A stretch of DNA of 19,599 nucleotides from Pleurotus djamor (Eukaryota > Basidiomycota > Agaricomycetes > Agaricales > Pleurotaceae), in NCBI GenBank assembly GCA_029747585.1, contig JAPEVF010000831.1:1-19599 (forward strand), in the 5' to 3' direction. The number at the start of each line of letters is the position of its first letter. Position 1 is the first letter of the stretch. A model generated the notes under the pieces. It saw only the letters and a list, made by a program, of their open reading frames with translations, did not search any database and was not told the DNA's origin. Below, piece after piece: positions 9,847-18,522 of the stretch. The translations under genes were made by a program, and so were the position numbers.

Positions 9847-11211
9847 TCAAGCAGGCGGTATGACAGGCACAGGCCAATTCGGAGCACCAAATTTGGCAAC
9901 CGCAGTAGCAGCAGTGAAGCCACCCTCATCTACAAACGTCTCCGCAAATCCGTCCGAAACATCTCCTGAGACGAGCCAAGATGCATCCGTTACGAGCGTC
10001 GCATTGGTACCATCACTGTAAGTGACTAGGATGGTTCCAATCACGGCACCATGTCCTGGAATGGTATTAGTCGCGTTGATCGCGAAGACATTGAAGGTAG
10101 GTTCAAGGCCGGGAATGGTCCACGCGTCAGCAGCGCCGAGTCCACTCCCACTTCCAACGACCTTCCCATTGAGCCATAGTGTGTATTTGTCGTCACTGAG
10201 AATCGGACATCAGTATAAGGAATGATAGTGCATTTGAATTTGAGAATGATGACTCACGCGACAAAGACTGCGGTAGCGCAGACAGCTCTCTTGGTGCAGT
10301 CACTGAGAGTCTTACGGAACGCTCGAGAGCCTAAATTTGTAGGCGAACCTTGGGCTTCGCTCGTCCAAATCCAGTTCGATTGGCTTAGGGGGAGGACTGG
10401 AGGTAGAGTAGTCTTTCCCCAAGGGGATTTATCCCAGGTTCCTTGGACGACCGCTGCGGTCCAAGTGCTATCATCAAACGTAGCCTGAGTGAAAGTATCA
10501 GGAGGGACGACTCCCTTTAGCGTTTTCCAGGATTCATCAGTGACGACGGTGTCAGATGTCCCATCAGCGTAGTGGATTTTGATGGTAGCAAAGACACCAG
10601 CCGGGGTTTGGATCACAGAGTTATTCCCAAGGAAGGCGAATACGTTGGAGGAAGGCTTCAGAGCTGTGAAGAGGATACTACCGGCTCTCCAGTTCGCATT
10701 TCCGCCAATACGTATGCCGTTTACGAAGACTTGAACAGAATCGTCCCTAGTGATAGAGGATACTCATTGAGATTTGTCGAATATGCGATGGATATTCGAT
10801 ACTCACGCTGTGACGATCAGCTCGGCGCACGTGGCACATTTTCCGGAAGGTGAAGCTACACTTTTTCGGAATCCTCGTACAGCGAGGGGGTTGTTTCCAC
10901 CAGGCGTGGCGACATCGCCGGTCCAAATCCACTTTGATGAATTGAAGGCCAAGGGCTGAAACTTCTCCGGCGTCGCGCTTGGCTTACACGCTGGATAGGC
11001 ATCCAATGTGTCGACAATGTTCCCGCACTCTGACACCAAGCATCAGTCAACGCGAATGTAACGTGAACGAGATGACGCACGGGCTTTGTCGGATGTTGCC
11101 TGCACAAAGATAGCAGAGAGAGCGATGACCAAAGCTACACGTCGGAAATAATGAGACTGAGTAGCCTTGATGCAGAGCTGACATGAAAGTACCTGTGAGC
11201 TTCATGTTCAT
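9847..11211 (-). CDS. Secreted protein with two WIW (galactose-binding-like) domains
   Basis: Five exons: 11211-11193, 11134-11081, 11029-10807, 10746-10258, 10195-9847, with phases 1,1,2,2, giving 377 residues. Residues 1-20 form a signal peptide (LTALVIALSAIFVQA). Two related domains follow. The first starts at KWIWTG (WIW 58-60), the second at NWIWTS (WIW 224-226). Each runs through a G.RAFRK or RGFRK strand, a short VNG or LNG turn, a YADGT or YSDGT turn, ESW or ASW, and a closing PWGK or NWPV element. This layout resembles the beta-sandwich of rhamnosidase N-terminal and CBM67-like domains (from memory; needs a profile search). No catalytic domain is present, so a sugar-binding or cell-wall role is plausible but inferred. 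Cysteines are paired as CATCAE and CTKRAVC. The plus-strand paralog at 1136-2485 is broken. Confidence 0.85.
10352..10384. repeat. Source of the 33-bp fragment at 5945-5977
   Basis: Within exon 4 of the WIW gene, 33 bases encode the second WIW motif region and are identical to 5945-5977 in the same plus-strand orientation. Confidence 0.9.
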
Positions 11212-11256
11212 GGGCGTCGGAGACCGGTGCACGACCTTCGATAACAGAAACAGCAG

Positions 11257-11264
11257 CTTTTATA
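11257..11264 (-). promoter_or_regulatory. TATA box of the WIW-domain gene
   Basis: On the minus strand TATAAAAG lies 46 bp before the ATG at 11211, a normal core-promoter distance. The match to the consensus is good. Confidence 0.55.
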
Positions 11265-12365
11265 ACGATTCCGACAGAGAGTGTCGCTCTTCGGCTGTAG
11301 CAGCGTTTACGCAAAAGAACGACAAGACTCCACTTCTACTTTGCGCTAGAACGAGAGACGCGTCGTGAGCAACCTAAGGAAGGCATCTGGTCAGCGCGTA
11401 TTCAGTATAATTGAAGAAGAGACGCGGGATCGTCGGGATACCTGGGTCAAGTTGAACCATCCTTGGACTGGTGTAGTTTCCGAATGGGTTAGATTTTAGC
11501 CGGTCGGTCGCGTAGGACGAAGGCGAAGGCGACGATGTACAAGCGTCATCCTGAATTGAAGGCAGGAGAGATCCTCGCCTGAGAGTCCAATGTCGAAACC
11601 TTACGTTTGACATGCTTCTAGTAGGCCACGGGACGCTCAGAACTGGGTACGAAGCGCTGAACGTGGAAGCGACGGGGTGAATAAAGCATTGAGGATGAGC
11701 CCAGCAGGAGCCAGTTCAGAGTTAGATCCGTAGTAGACACCTTCCATTATAGCACAGGATCGAGGGCTATGTAAGACACAGAGACACATGGGCTGGTAAT
11801 GATGCAAAGAAGTCAGGCGAGGAAGCAGCGCTGGCAAACCGAGGAGAAGAGTGTCTCTCGTCGACATTTCAGGGAGGTTATCGTCAATTTGGCAAGGTTA
11901 AAATCGCTCTAGGGGATTCCTTGTCGGATTGCGGGGAGGCTGTCGATGTTGAGAGCACCGCTGTTCAACCGTGCTTCTGGGCTAGGTTGTCGCTCTCAGT
12001 GGGACCTCCACGGATTCTTTAAATCCGTAGGTACCTTCAGCCTTGAGTGCTTCGAAGCTCAAAGCAGAGAGTTGGTTATCTGGTTTTTGAGAACAGAAGA
12101 ACAGCAAAAAGAGTGCGGCTTGGTAGTCGTTGTGGCGTTGAAAAGGCGTTGAAAAGGCTAGGCCCAAAGACAACCAGCTATTTTACTGTGAGAACTGATA
12201 TTCTCACGATCAATAAGTAAGTAAGTACTGGTTCTCAAACGAAACGACGCCTCGAGGGTGTCATTCAAAACCTTTCGTCTCCAACTTACTCCATCGATGA
12301 CTCTTACCCTGCGTCAACTTCCTCCTCAGCAATGCTTCGGTCTTCAGTTCTTCCTTTATCCAGAG
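11265..12365. other. Intergenic, possible unresolved minus-strand gene
   Basis: No gene can be supported firmly. Two minus-strand frames, 11867-11637 and 11613-11374, follow each other. The first starts with a mildly hydrophobic N-terminus (TLLLGLPALLP), the second is Ser/Pro-rich with a possible N-glycosylation site (NYTS). They could be exons of a small secreted protein, but I find no convincing splice joining them and recognise no family. An 11-bp direct repeat (GCGTTGAAAAG twice) lies at 12135-12156. Confidence 0.35.
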
Positions 12366-12371
12366 TATAAG
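12366..12371 (+). promoter_or_regulatory. Putative TATA box of membrane-protein copy 2
   Basis: TATAAG lies 53 bp before the ATG at 12419. Plausible by position only. Confidence 0.4.
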
Positions 12372-12418
12372 TACGGGCCTCCTCAATCTTCTGCCACCGC
12401 ACTTTGGACGCACAAGCC

Positions 12419-12906
12419 ATGTTCGCAATCTCTTTTTTCCTGGCCGTTCTCTCTACGCTTGCCGTCGATGTGAATGCCCAAAGCAGGGGAGGATCATCCG
12501 CAAGCAGAGGGACTAGGCTAGCCGCTGGGGCTATCGCTGGAATCGTCATTGGTAAGTTCTCCATATCGGGGTTTCATCTTACAGCTTTTCCAACGTGTGT
12601 ATTCATTCCGTTTCGTAGGATGTGTTATATTCTGGATCCTCGTTTGCCTATGCTGCTGTATGTGCTTCAAAAGGAATCGCTCCGGGTACAGCTCTCGAGG
12701 CGGAGGAGCTGCGGTTGCACCGTCAAATCGGAGGATGTTCCCCTTCAGCATGGGAAGGAGGAATAGAGGACCAATGATGGGTCAGCGCGGCGGCAACTTC
12801 ATGGCTGTGAGCGACTCATACAGCTCTCGTGGCTTAGCTTGCTTACATCTTCATCTAGCCTACGGGATACCCTAATGAACCGGCCCCGGCTCATCTGAGA
12901 GTCTAA
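12419..12906 (+). CDS. Small single-pass membrane protein (copy 2)
   Basis: Exons 12419-12551, 12619-12806 and 12859-12906 give 122 residues. I chose the ATG at 12419 over the in-frame one at 12404 because it begins a clean signal peptide (MFAISFFLAVLSTLAVDVNA, cleavage about 20). A short Ser/Gly ectodomain leads to a transmembrane segment at about 34-60 (GAIAGIVIGCVIFWILV) ending in an unusual CLCCCMC run, which suggests palmitoylation (inference). The tail is basic, rich in Arg/Gly/Met. Intron 1 is phase 1 inside the membrane segment, as in copies 1, 3, 4 and 5. The last exon is exactly 16 codons including stop, as in copies 3 and 4. It has no exact PPxY; the last exon carries PTGYPNEPAP. 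Copy 3 follows 417 bp downstream in the same direction. Confidence 0.8.
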
Positions 12907-13275
12907 AGCCGCAGCACCATACATCTCTGAAACGCGAACGTCGCGTGCAATGAAACCACGCGTCCGTCACCTTCGCTGCGCACATACGCTACTACCACAT
13001 CCATTCAATGCCGTACTTTTTGTATCTTGTCGTCCACTTATCTCAGAAACAATGCCAATTCAACGAACTTAACCATCTGCGCGTGACTCTCAGTGGAAGT
13101 GATCTTCTTACCCTCAAATTTGGAGCAAGCCAGCGCTGGCCTATCTTTTCTCGTGTGTGTGGTGCTCTGTGAAACTTTTAAGCTTTCTGCTCCTCCCTGA
13201 GGTCACTGCTTTGATCATGGGTATGCACCGGCGCGTACCTTGCTCCACTGCCCGATCGGACACGGCTCAGACTCT
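12907..13275. other. Intergenic between membrane-protein copies 2 and 3
   Basis: No open frame of note. It holds the 3' flank of copy 2 and the promoter region of copy 3. Confidence 0.5.
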
Positions 13276-13282
13276 TATATAG
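13276..13282 (+). promoter_or_regulatory. TATA box of membrane-protein copy 3
   Basis: TATATAG lies 42 bp before the ATG at 13324, a normal core-promoter distance. Confidence 0.5.
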
Positions 13283-13323
13283 ACCTACTACTCACTCCGA
13301 AGCACACCTACTTCTGATCCATC

Positions 13324-13968
13324 ATGGCCTCGTACCACTCTCGCACACGCACTCTCATGGCTCTCATGTCGACAGCTCTTTGGCTAGTCAGAGCCCAAGT
13401 ACCTACTGGAAGGAACCCGTCCTTCGACGAGGCGAATCGAAACTTTCGCCTCGGTGTTGGCGCAATTATCGGTATTGTCGTCGGTGGGTCATGCTTTCTC
13501 TTCCCTTCCCTTCCTCTTCTTGTATTCTCATCCGTCGACGAATTTGAGGTATCATCGTCTTCAAGATCATTCTCATTGCCGCCATCGTCATGATAGTTCG
13601 ACGACGACGAAGGAGGACTGGGGCTGCGTTACCGAACTTCTTTGGGACCCAGAATAGTCAATACACGAATAACCAAGCTTATCCGCAGCAGCAAAGCGGT
13701 CCATACGCGTTGAACCAGCAACAGCAACAGTTTGGCAACTACAATCAACCCTTCGGAAGTCCGCCTCCCCAGCAGCCGTACGGCCACCCCAATCCTCCAT
13801 ATCATGCAGGACCTCCACCTCAATATGAGAAGGGATTAGGCCAGCAAGCGGTGCGTTTTTTTTCTCTGCTCGCCTTCATTGCACGACGACTGTCCCTTAC
13901 TCCTGTGTCGCTCCAATTAGGATCCAACGATGTTACCGCCGAGTCATTCCAAGGAAGGACGCTTGTAA
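13324..13968 (+). CDS. Small PPxY membrane protein, Gln/Pro-rich tail (copy 3)
   Basis: Exons 13324-13483, 13549-13850 and 13921-13968 give 169 residues. A signal peptide (about 1-24, LMALMSTALWLVRA) and a short ectodomain precede a transmembrane segment at about 44-70 (VGAIIGIVVGIIVFKIILIA) and a run of six arginines. The cytoplasmic tail is low-complexity, rich in Q, N, P, Y and G, and holds NPPYHAG and PPQY (143-146), a true PPxY motif. The last exon ends with LPPSH, possibly a decayed second motif. The first intron is phase 1 within the membrane segment and the last exon is 48 nt, matching copy 2. Prion-like composition of the tail could favour assembly (inference). The tail resembles Rsp5-adaptor proteins in layout only. 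Confidence 0.82.
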
Positions 13969-14182
13969 GTTGTGAGGCGAGACTTCGGATGAGAAAGACA
14001 ATCTTTGCTGTTTGCCTAATAACCTACGTTACCCTACGCCCAACCCTCGAAGAAATACACGCGTTCTTCAACACATTAAACACCTTTATTCTTCGCTAGA
14101 TGGTTGCGTTCACGCAGTCTTCCTTTCTGGTACCCGCCCCTCCTAGTCTTTACAGAGCTCTGTAGTTATTGTTCTCTGTTAT

Positions 14183-14273
14183 GGCGCTATGGCCGAGTGG
14201 TTAAGGCGAGAGATTAGAACGTGTAGCCATCTCTTCCGGTTTCCGGGCGCAGGTTCAAATCCTGCTGGCGTCG
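14183..14273 (+). tRNA. tRNA-Ser (AGA) with 9-nt intron
   Basis: A type II tRNA folds cleanly. The acceptor is GGCGCTA/TGGCGTC with discriminator G at 14273. The D arm is GCC-GAGTGGTTAA-GGC, the anticodon stem AGAGA/TCTCT, the long variable arm CCGG-TTT-CCGG, and the T arm GCAGG-TTCAAAT-CCTGC. Anticodon AGA at 14216-14218. The intron at 14220-14228 follows position 37. A four-T Pol III terminator lies at 14295-14298. It closely resembles yeast tRNA-Ser(AGA). Confidence 0.93.
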
Positions 14274-14588
14274 TGCCATAAGATTGGTGTAAACTTTTGG
14301 CTTCAGCGCTCGCTTTCCTCTCATTCACCGACACTTTGCTTGTCATTTTTTGGGAACCATCGAACTCCACGCCAGCTATATATTATCACTCGCTGCTAAC
14401 CATCGTCCATAACGTATCGATAATTCAGGGAGAAGCACCGCCAACTCTGACGTTCTTCGGCTGCGATTTCTTACCGAGCGAAGCTTCACAGCTTCACACA
14501 CCATGCTCACCCTCATCCCAATGGGTCTCAGCTACTCAGCGCCCAGTCTTAAACCTGAACCACCATAATCCAAAGGCTCTCGCACACC
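14274..14588. other. Promoter region of the epoxide hydrolase
   Basis: No gene. It contains a TATATATTA string at about 14377-14385 and a 9-base tandem repeat (AGCTTCACA twice) near 14481-14499. An ATG at 14502 opens a short frame that ends before the hydrolase start. Confidence 0.45.
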
Positions 14589-16216
14589 ATGACTGGCACA
14601 GAAACTCCCTTCGAAATATCCGTCTCTCAAACCGCCCTCGATACCCTTGCCGTGAAACTCTCTCACGCAACCCTCCCTAATGAACTGGAGGACGTTGGCT
14701 GGGAATACGGCGTACCACTCGCACATATCCAACGATTGCTTGCCCACTGGAAAGACGGATTCAGCTGGCGCGATCAGGAAAAGGCTCTGAACGCCGATTT
14801 TGAAGGAGCGCAGTTCACGAGAGATATCGAAGTGGATGGGTTTGGCGCGTTGAACATTCATTACATCCACAAACGGAGTCAGGTCGATGGTGCTATCCCA
14901 TTGATTTTTGTTCACGGATGTAAGTCTTTGGATCTTGTGGCTCAGACCCTTTGAATCTCAGGTTGTGATCAATAGGGCCCGGGTGCTTCCTCGAAGTTCG
15001 GAAGGTTTTACCTTTACTTGTGGCCCCACCATCTGGCTCGGACCAGGGCCACCCTAGCTTCCACGTTGTAGCCATCAGCCTACCCGGATTCGGTTTCTCT
15101 GAAGCACCAAAGAAGAAGGGATTCAGTTTGTCCCAGCATGGAGAGGTCTGTCTTTTTCAACGTTTCAGTTTTGTGCACTGACTTGACCTGCTGGATCTAG
15201 GTGGCTCACAAACTGATGCTTAGTCTGGGGTACAATGAATATGGTGCGCTCGCACTGTGATCCTCTTGATGCCTCCAAGTTCTGATATGATTCGACGCTC
15301 TAGTCACGCAAGGAGGGGATTGGGGCTTCTTCGTAAGTCATCCTCCAGTTAAACGTTAGGTCTTCTCTAAGCGTTCATCTAGGTAACGAGAAAGATGGCC
15401 TTACTCTATGGAGACCGACACGTCAAAGCCTGGCATACCAACTGCCCCGTGTACGCCCATGTCCGTTTCCCCTTCCAGTCCCTATTTGCTAAACCATTCT
15501 CAGCGGCGCCACCCCTCATCCCATTCAACGACCTTACCTCTTCCTCCATTACCTCCTCACGCCACTCTCCGCGAAAGAAAAGGCTGGTATCGATCGAGCA
15601 CAAAAGTTTCAGAAGCATGGCATGGGCTACCTAGTTCAACAAACTACGCAACCTCAGACGCTGGGCTACTCTCTAGCCGACTCACCCATCGGATTGCTCG
15701 CATGGATCTACGAAAAATTGGTCAATTGGTCTGATGGGTATCCTTGGTCGGATGATGAAGGTATTCGTGCTCTATTACTTCCGCGATGTTAGCTGTGCTT
15801 ACCCGAATCCTCGTAGTCTTGACATGGATATCGATCTACTGGTTCTCGAAATCCGGTCCCACTTCATCGCTCCAAATTTATAAAGAGGTATTTGGCTCGG
15901 GGGATGTCAGTCTCAAGCAGACGAATCCAAAAGACATCCCTACGATCCCTCTCGGTATTTCTGTCTTCCCTAAAGAATTGCTTTCCCTCCCAATGGCGTG
16001 AGTTCCCCCAGTCGCTTTTCTCAATATCGCACTTAGAGCTATCACAGGTGGCTTAGGTATACAGGAAACACGGTCTTTGAATCAGAACACGATAACGGAG
16101 GCCATTTCGCTGCGTACGAATGCCCAGAGCTTCTTGTAGGCGATCTCAGGAACATGTTTGGTAAAGGAGGGAAGGTTTTTGGTATTGTTCCCGGGCATAG
16201 TGGGTATAGTGCGTAG
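14589..16216 (+). CDS. Epoxide hydrolase, microsomal type (EHN + alpha/beta hydrolase)
   Basis: Eight exons: 14589-14919, 14976-15145, 15201-15243, 15304-15332, 15383-15450, 15504-15760, 15817-15997, 16048-16216. They sum to 415 residues, the usual fungal length, with all phases consistent. Residues 1-105 are the EHN N-terminal domain. The hydrolase fold shows HGWPG (oxyanion hole, 109-113) and GGDWG with nucleophile Asp187. The two lid tyrosines are in LAWIYEK (Tyr283) and WISIYWF (Tyr307), the acid Glu353 is in VFPKELL, and the catalytic His379 is in [11 protein letters not shown]. Epoxide hydrolases open epoxides to vicinal diols through an ester on the Asp; the acid being Glu in FPxE matches microsomal EHs. 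No signal peptide or N-terminal anchor is visible, so it is probably cytosolic. Likely role is detoxification or lipid-epoxide metabolism. Its stop lies 5 bp from the stop of the convergent gene. Confidence 0.92.
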
Positions 16217-16221
16217 TGTAT

Positions 16222-16592
16222 CTACTTGGGATGTGCCCCGATATCACCACCAGCCGCTGACTTCCTCGCCTAATCGTGAGGATGTCAGTCAGAGGCTGGT
16301 CGATCAACGATGAGTTGTATATCCACGCACCGGCTGGGACTCCAAGTCCTTAGGTAAAACCGCTTCAATTGAAGGTGTCCTGTACATCTCTGGGACTACA
16401 TCCGTCGGTGAATGCGTGTACCGCACAACAATTTTGTAGATTGCGACCAAAATAGCGATTTTGACGATCAAGGCCGCTACAAAATCGTTCATCAGCCGAG
16501 GAAGAGACCGAGATGCTCGCTCGAAGATGGTTGGATGGCGAAGGCTCACCAATGATAATGCCTACGATTGCGCCGACAGACAGACGAGTCAT
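16222..16592 (-). CDS. Short membrane protein lacking a signal peptide (copy 4)
   Basis: Exons 16592-16550, 16476-16331 and 16269-16222 give 78 residues. The first exon ends with VGAIVGIII and is split by a phase-1 intron exactly where copies 2 and 3 are (GAIVGI, GAIAGI, GAIIGI). The membrane segment continues AALIVKIAILVAIYKIVV. The last exon is 48 nt including stop, as in copies 2 and 3. No PPxY. The only in-frame ATG, at 16592, leaves just six residues before the membrane segment, so no cleavable signal peptide. Upstream the frame stays open for about 20 codons and reads FHLLRVLFLHQ, like a signal-peptide remnant without a start. Either the start was lost or an upstream exon was missed. 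Divergent from copy 5; convergent with the epoxide hydrolase. Confidence 0.65.
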
Positions 16593-16962
16593 TTGGTGGA
16601 GAAAGAGTACGCGCAGAAGGTGGAAGGGGGTGGGGGTAAAAAGGCCTCGTCAACCCGTCTTGGAACCGCGACCTATACTTAACACCAAAGTGTGGGAGGC
16701 ATCACGTCGATATCATAAGTTCAGGCAACATAAAACCTTGAATGCGATCATACATGCCATGCATCATGATTGATGCTAAAAATAGGCGACCTTGAGAGCC
16801 GGTCTCGTTTTCAAGGTCACTCCTATGACTCCTGATAGGAGCTCGAGGTGTGCGGACGGCCAAGTAACTTTTTCGCCAAGATCACCTTTCGCTCCACCAT
16901 GTTCGGCGCCGCAACTTGTCCACCATCGCTCACAGGACTGTAAAACTGTCAACTCAAGCGTC
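16593..16962. other. Divergent promoter region of copies 4 and 5
   Basis: This 370-bp gap separates the divergent starts of two family members. A weak TATA-like string on the minus strand (16677-16674) lies about 82 bp before the ATG of copy 4. No RNA gene is visible. A poly-pyrimidine stretch (minus strand) precedes copy 4. Confidence 0.45.
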
Positions 16963-17613
16963 ATGATGCTCGCGTTTGCTGGTTTCTTGATAGTGGCCGT
17001 ACATCAACCTTTGCTTGTTCATGCTCAGAATGACGGAGACGACAACAACTCCAACATATCAAGATCAACTATGATAGTGATCAGTGAGCGAAATGGCCGT
17101 TCAATTCTTGGTTAGACGGGGCTCAGAGCAGACACCCCCACAGCTGTTATCATTTCTCTGTTTATCTTGACGACATGTGCTACGTTATTCCGCCAACGAC
17201 GTCGAATGCGAGCGCGATTGCTCTACATGAACGAAGTCCGTCTGAAAGAGGTTACGGATTCTTCAGCGAGGAGGAGGGATGATTTCGTTCCTAGGCCAGA
17301 AGGTGGATCGCCGTTTGTTGGCTACAGCAGTGGCCCGTCACGGAGGCCACCTGCGTATGACCGGGAAGAAGATGAGGTTCGTCCGTCAGTGTCCTAGTTT
17401 CGTTGACCGACTTGACTCAAGATCGAATGCAGCAATTCCCAATGCCAGCAGCGCGTCCCCTCGTACCACCCCCTTACGATCCGTCAACAGCGCCACGTCC
17501 TCCTTCAGCGGATCGGATACAAGTAGGGCCCTCATTCACGCCATGATGATCTTACTCTAACCAGCGTATAGGCACCGGCTGTACCCCCTCCTTCTTACCA
17601 ACCCCAGAATTGA
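16963..17613 (+). CDS. PPxY single-pass membrane protein, three motifs (copy 5)
   Basis: Exons 16963-17083, 17144-17380, 17422-17522 and 17572-17613 give 166 residues with consistent phases. A signal peptide (about 1-21, ending LLVHA) is followed by an acidic, Asn-rich ectodomain with one N-glycosylation site (NIS). The membrane segment is at about 36-56 (TMIVITVIISLFILTTC), split by a phase-1 intron as in the other copies, then RQRRRMRAR. The tail has PPAY (109-112, exon 2), PPPY (135-138, exon 3) and PPSY (159-162, exon 4). The 41-nt intron 17381-17421 is short and its donor GTCCGT weak; it was chosen because it keeps the PPPY frame. Without it the protein ends at a TAG at 17396. PPxY motifs recruit WW-domain proteins, chiefly HECT ubiquitin ligases. 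Role inferred as adaptor; ligand unknown. Confidence 0.75.
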
Positions 17614-17979
17614 GAATATCACCGTTTTGGACCTTGTATTTTGAATTCACTCCCAATTTAGTCCTGCCCTTCGACGCGTTCCCTCCCTTAGCCGAACTTC
17701 ACTCAGCGGAATCAACCTCAGTCAGGCCTGCGGGTGGCACGATGAGTCTGATACGCCTTTTATCCGACGATGTTCCCATCGGGCTATCTTGAGTGATCAT
17801 CCCATCCGCCCGCTGTCAATAACAGGGCTGAATTTATTGACGAAGGAATCATACCTAGTATCCAAGACAGTTTTGCTTCCAAGGTCTGTGGGACAACTCT
17901 CAGGTATTTAGACCAGTTGCTTTAGATCTCTTTCTGACTCTAGTACTTCGAATTCAAGCGACCTCCAAGCAGGCCATCA
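17614..17979. other. Intergenic, no gene seen
   Basis: It holds the 3' flank of membrane-protein copy 5 and the promoter of the CBM1 gene. A 60-codon frame at 17610-17792 overlaps the last codon of copy 5 and has no recognisable content. Confidence 0.5.
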
Positions 17980-18522
17980 ATGACCTCGAAAGCATCACTC
18001 TTGTTTGTGTCGTGTCTTTTGGGCTGTGTCCTTGGTGTGCGTAGTCTCACAGTTCCTGCACTACTGCTCGCTGAGTATTCTGGCATCTAGCAAGGACCAT
18101 GTACAACGACGACAATTCTACCGACTCCGACCTCTGCTTATGTCCCATTGGTCGGCTACTCTTCTTATTCTCGATGCATCCCAGCCTCTGATCCCCTCCA
18201 CCTTGCTACAGTATCAGCAGTGCGGTGGCTCGACCCACACTGGACCTCTTACTCAATGCGCGCCCGGCTACGCTTGTTACGAGCATAACGAATGGTATGC
18301 GCAATGCTTGCCCGATCCTGACGCTATTCCTCTTGTAAGTCCCAGTGCCCGAAATTCTCCATGATTCTCCACCTTATGATCTTTTAGTGGGGACAATGTG
18401 GCGGAGCCATTTATACTGGCCATACTAACTGCGTTGTCGGAACGTATCGCAGTTATTACAACGAGTGGTACTCCCAATGTCTCAGTGGGTCCCAGCCACC
18501 AATTACTTCAGTAATTTGCTAG
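17980..18522 (+). CDS. Small secreted protein with two CBM1 cellulose-binding modules
   Basis: Exons 17980-18036, 18091-18150, 18212-18334 and 18388-18522 give 124 residues; all introns are phase 0. Exon 1 is a 19-residue signal peptide. Exon 2 is a Thr/Pro linker beginning QGPCTTTT, the same design as the paralog at 19 kb. Exon 3 is CBM1 unit 1: YQQCGG, TQC, YAC, NEWYAQC, with all four cysteines. Exon 4 is CBM1 unit 2: WGQCGG, TNC, NEWYSQC. It keeps the three flat aromatic residues, but the third cysteine is Arg (CGC for TGC); the chain ends in an extra Cys. CBM1 binds crystalline cellulose and usually sits on cellulases; here no catalytic domain is attached. Secreted, perhaps binding plant or fungal cell wall. 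The donor at 18151 (GTCGGC) is weak. Confidence 0.8.

Noticed and set aside
11374..11867. Possible two-exon secreted protein on the minus strand
   Set aside because: No convincing intron connects the two frames and no family is recognised; kept only as a note on the intergenic region.
13680..13740. CAG/CAA-rich stretch as a microsatellite
   Set aside because: Codons are mixed and in frame, encoding the Gln-rich tail of copy 3; it is not a clean tandem repeat.
14179..14370. Minus-strand 63-codon frame
   Set aside because: It crosses the tRNA-Ser gene in antisense.
15408..15734. 108-codon frame inside the epoxide hydrolase
   Set aside because: Wrong frame; the enzyme reads through here in another frame after the intron 15451-15503.
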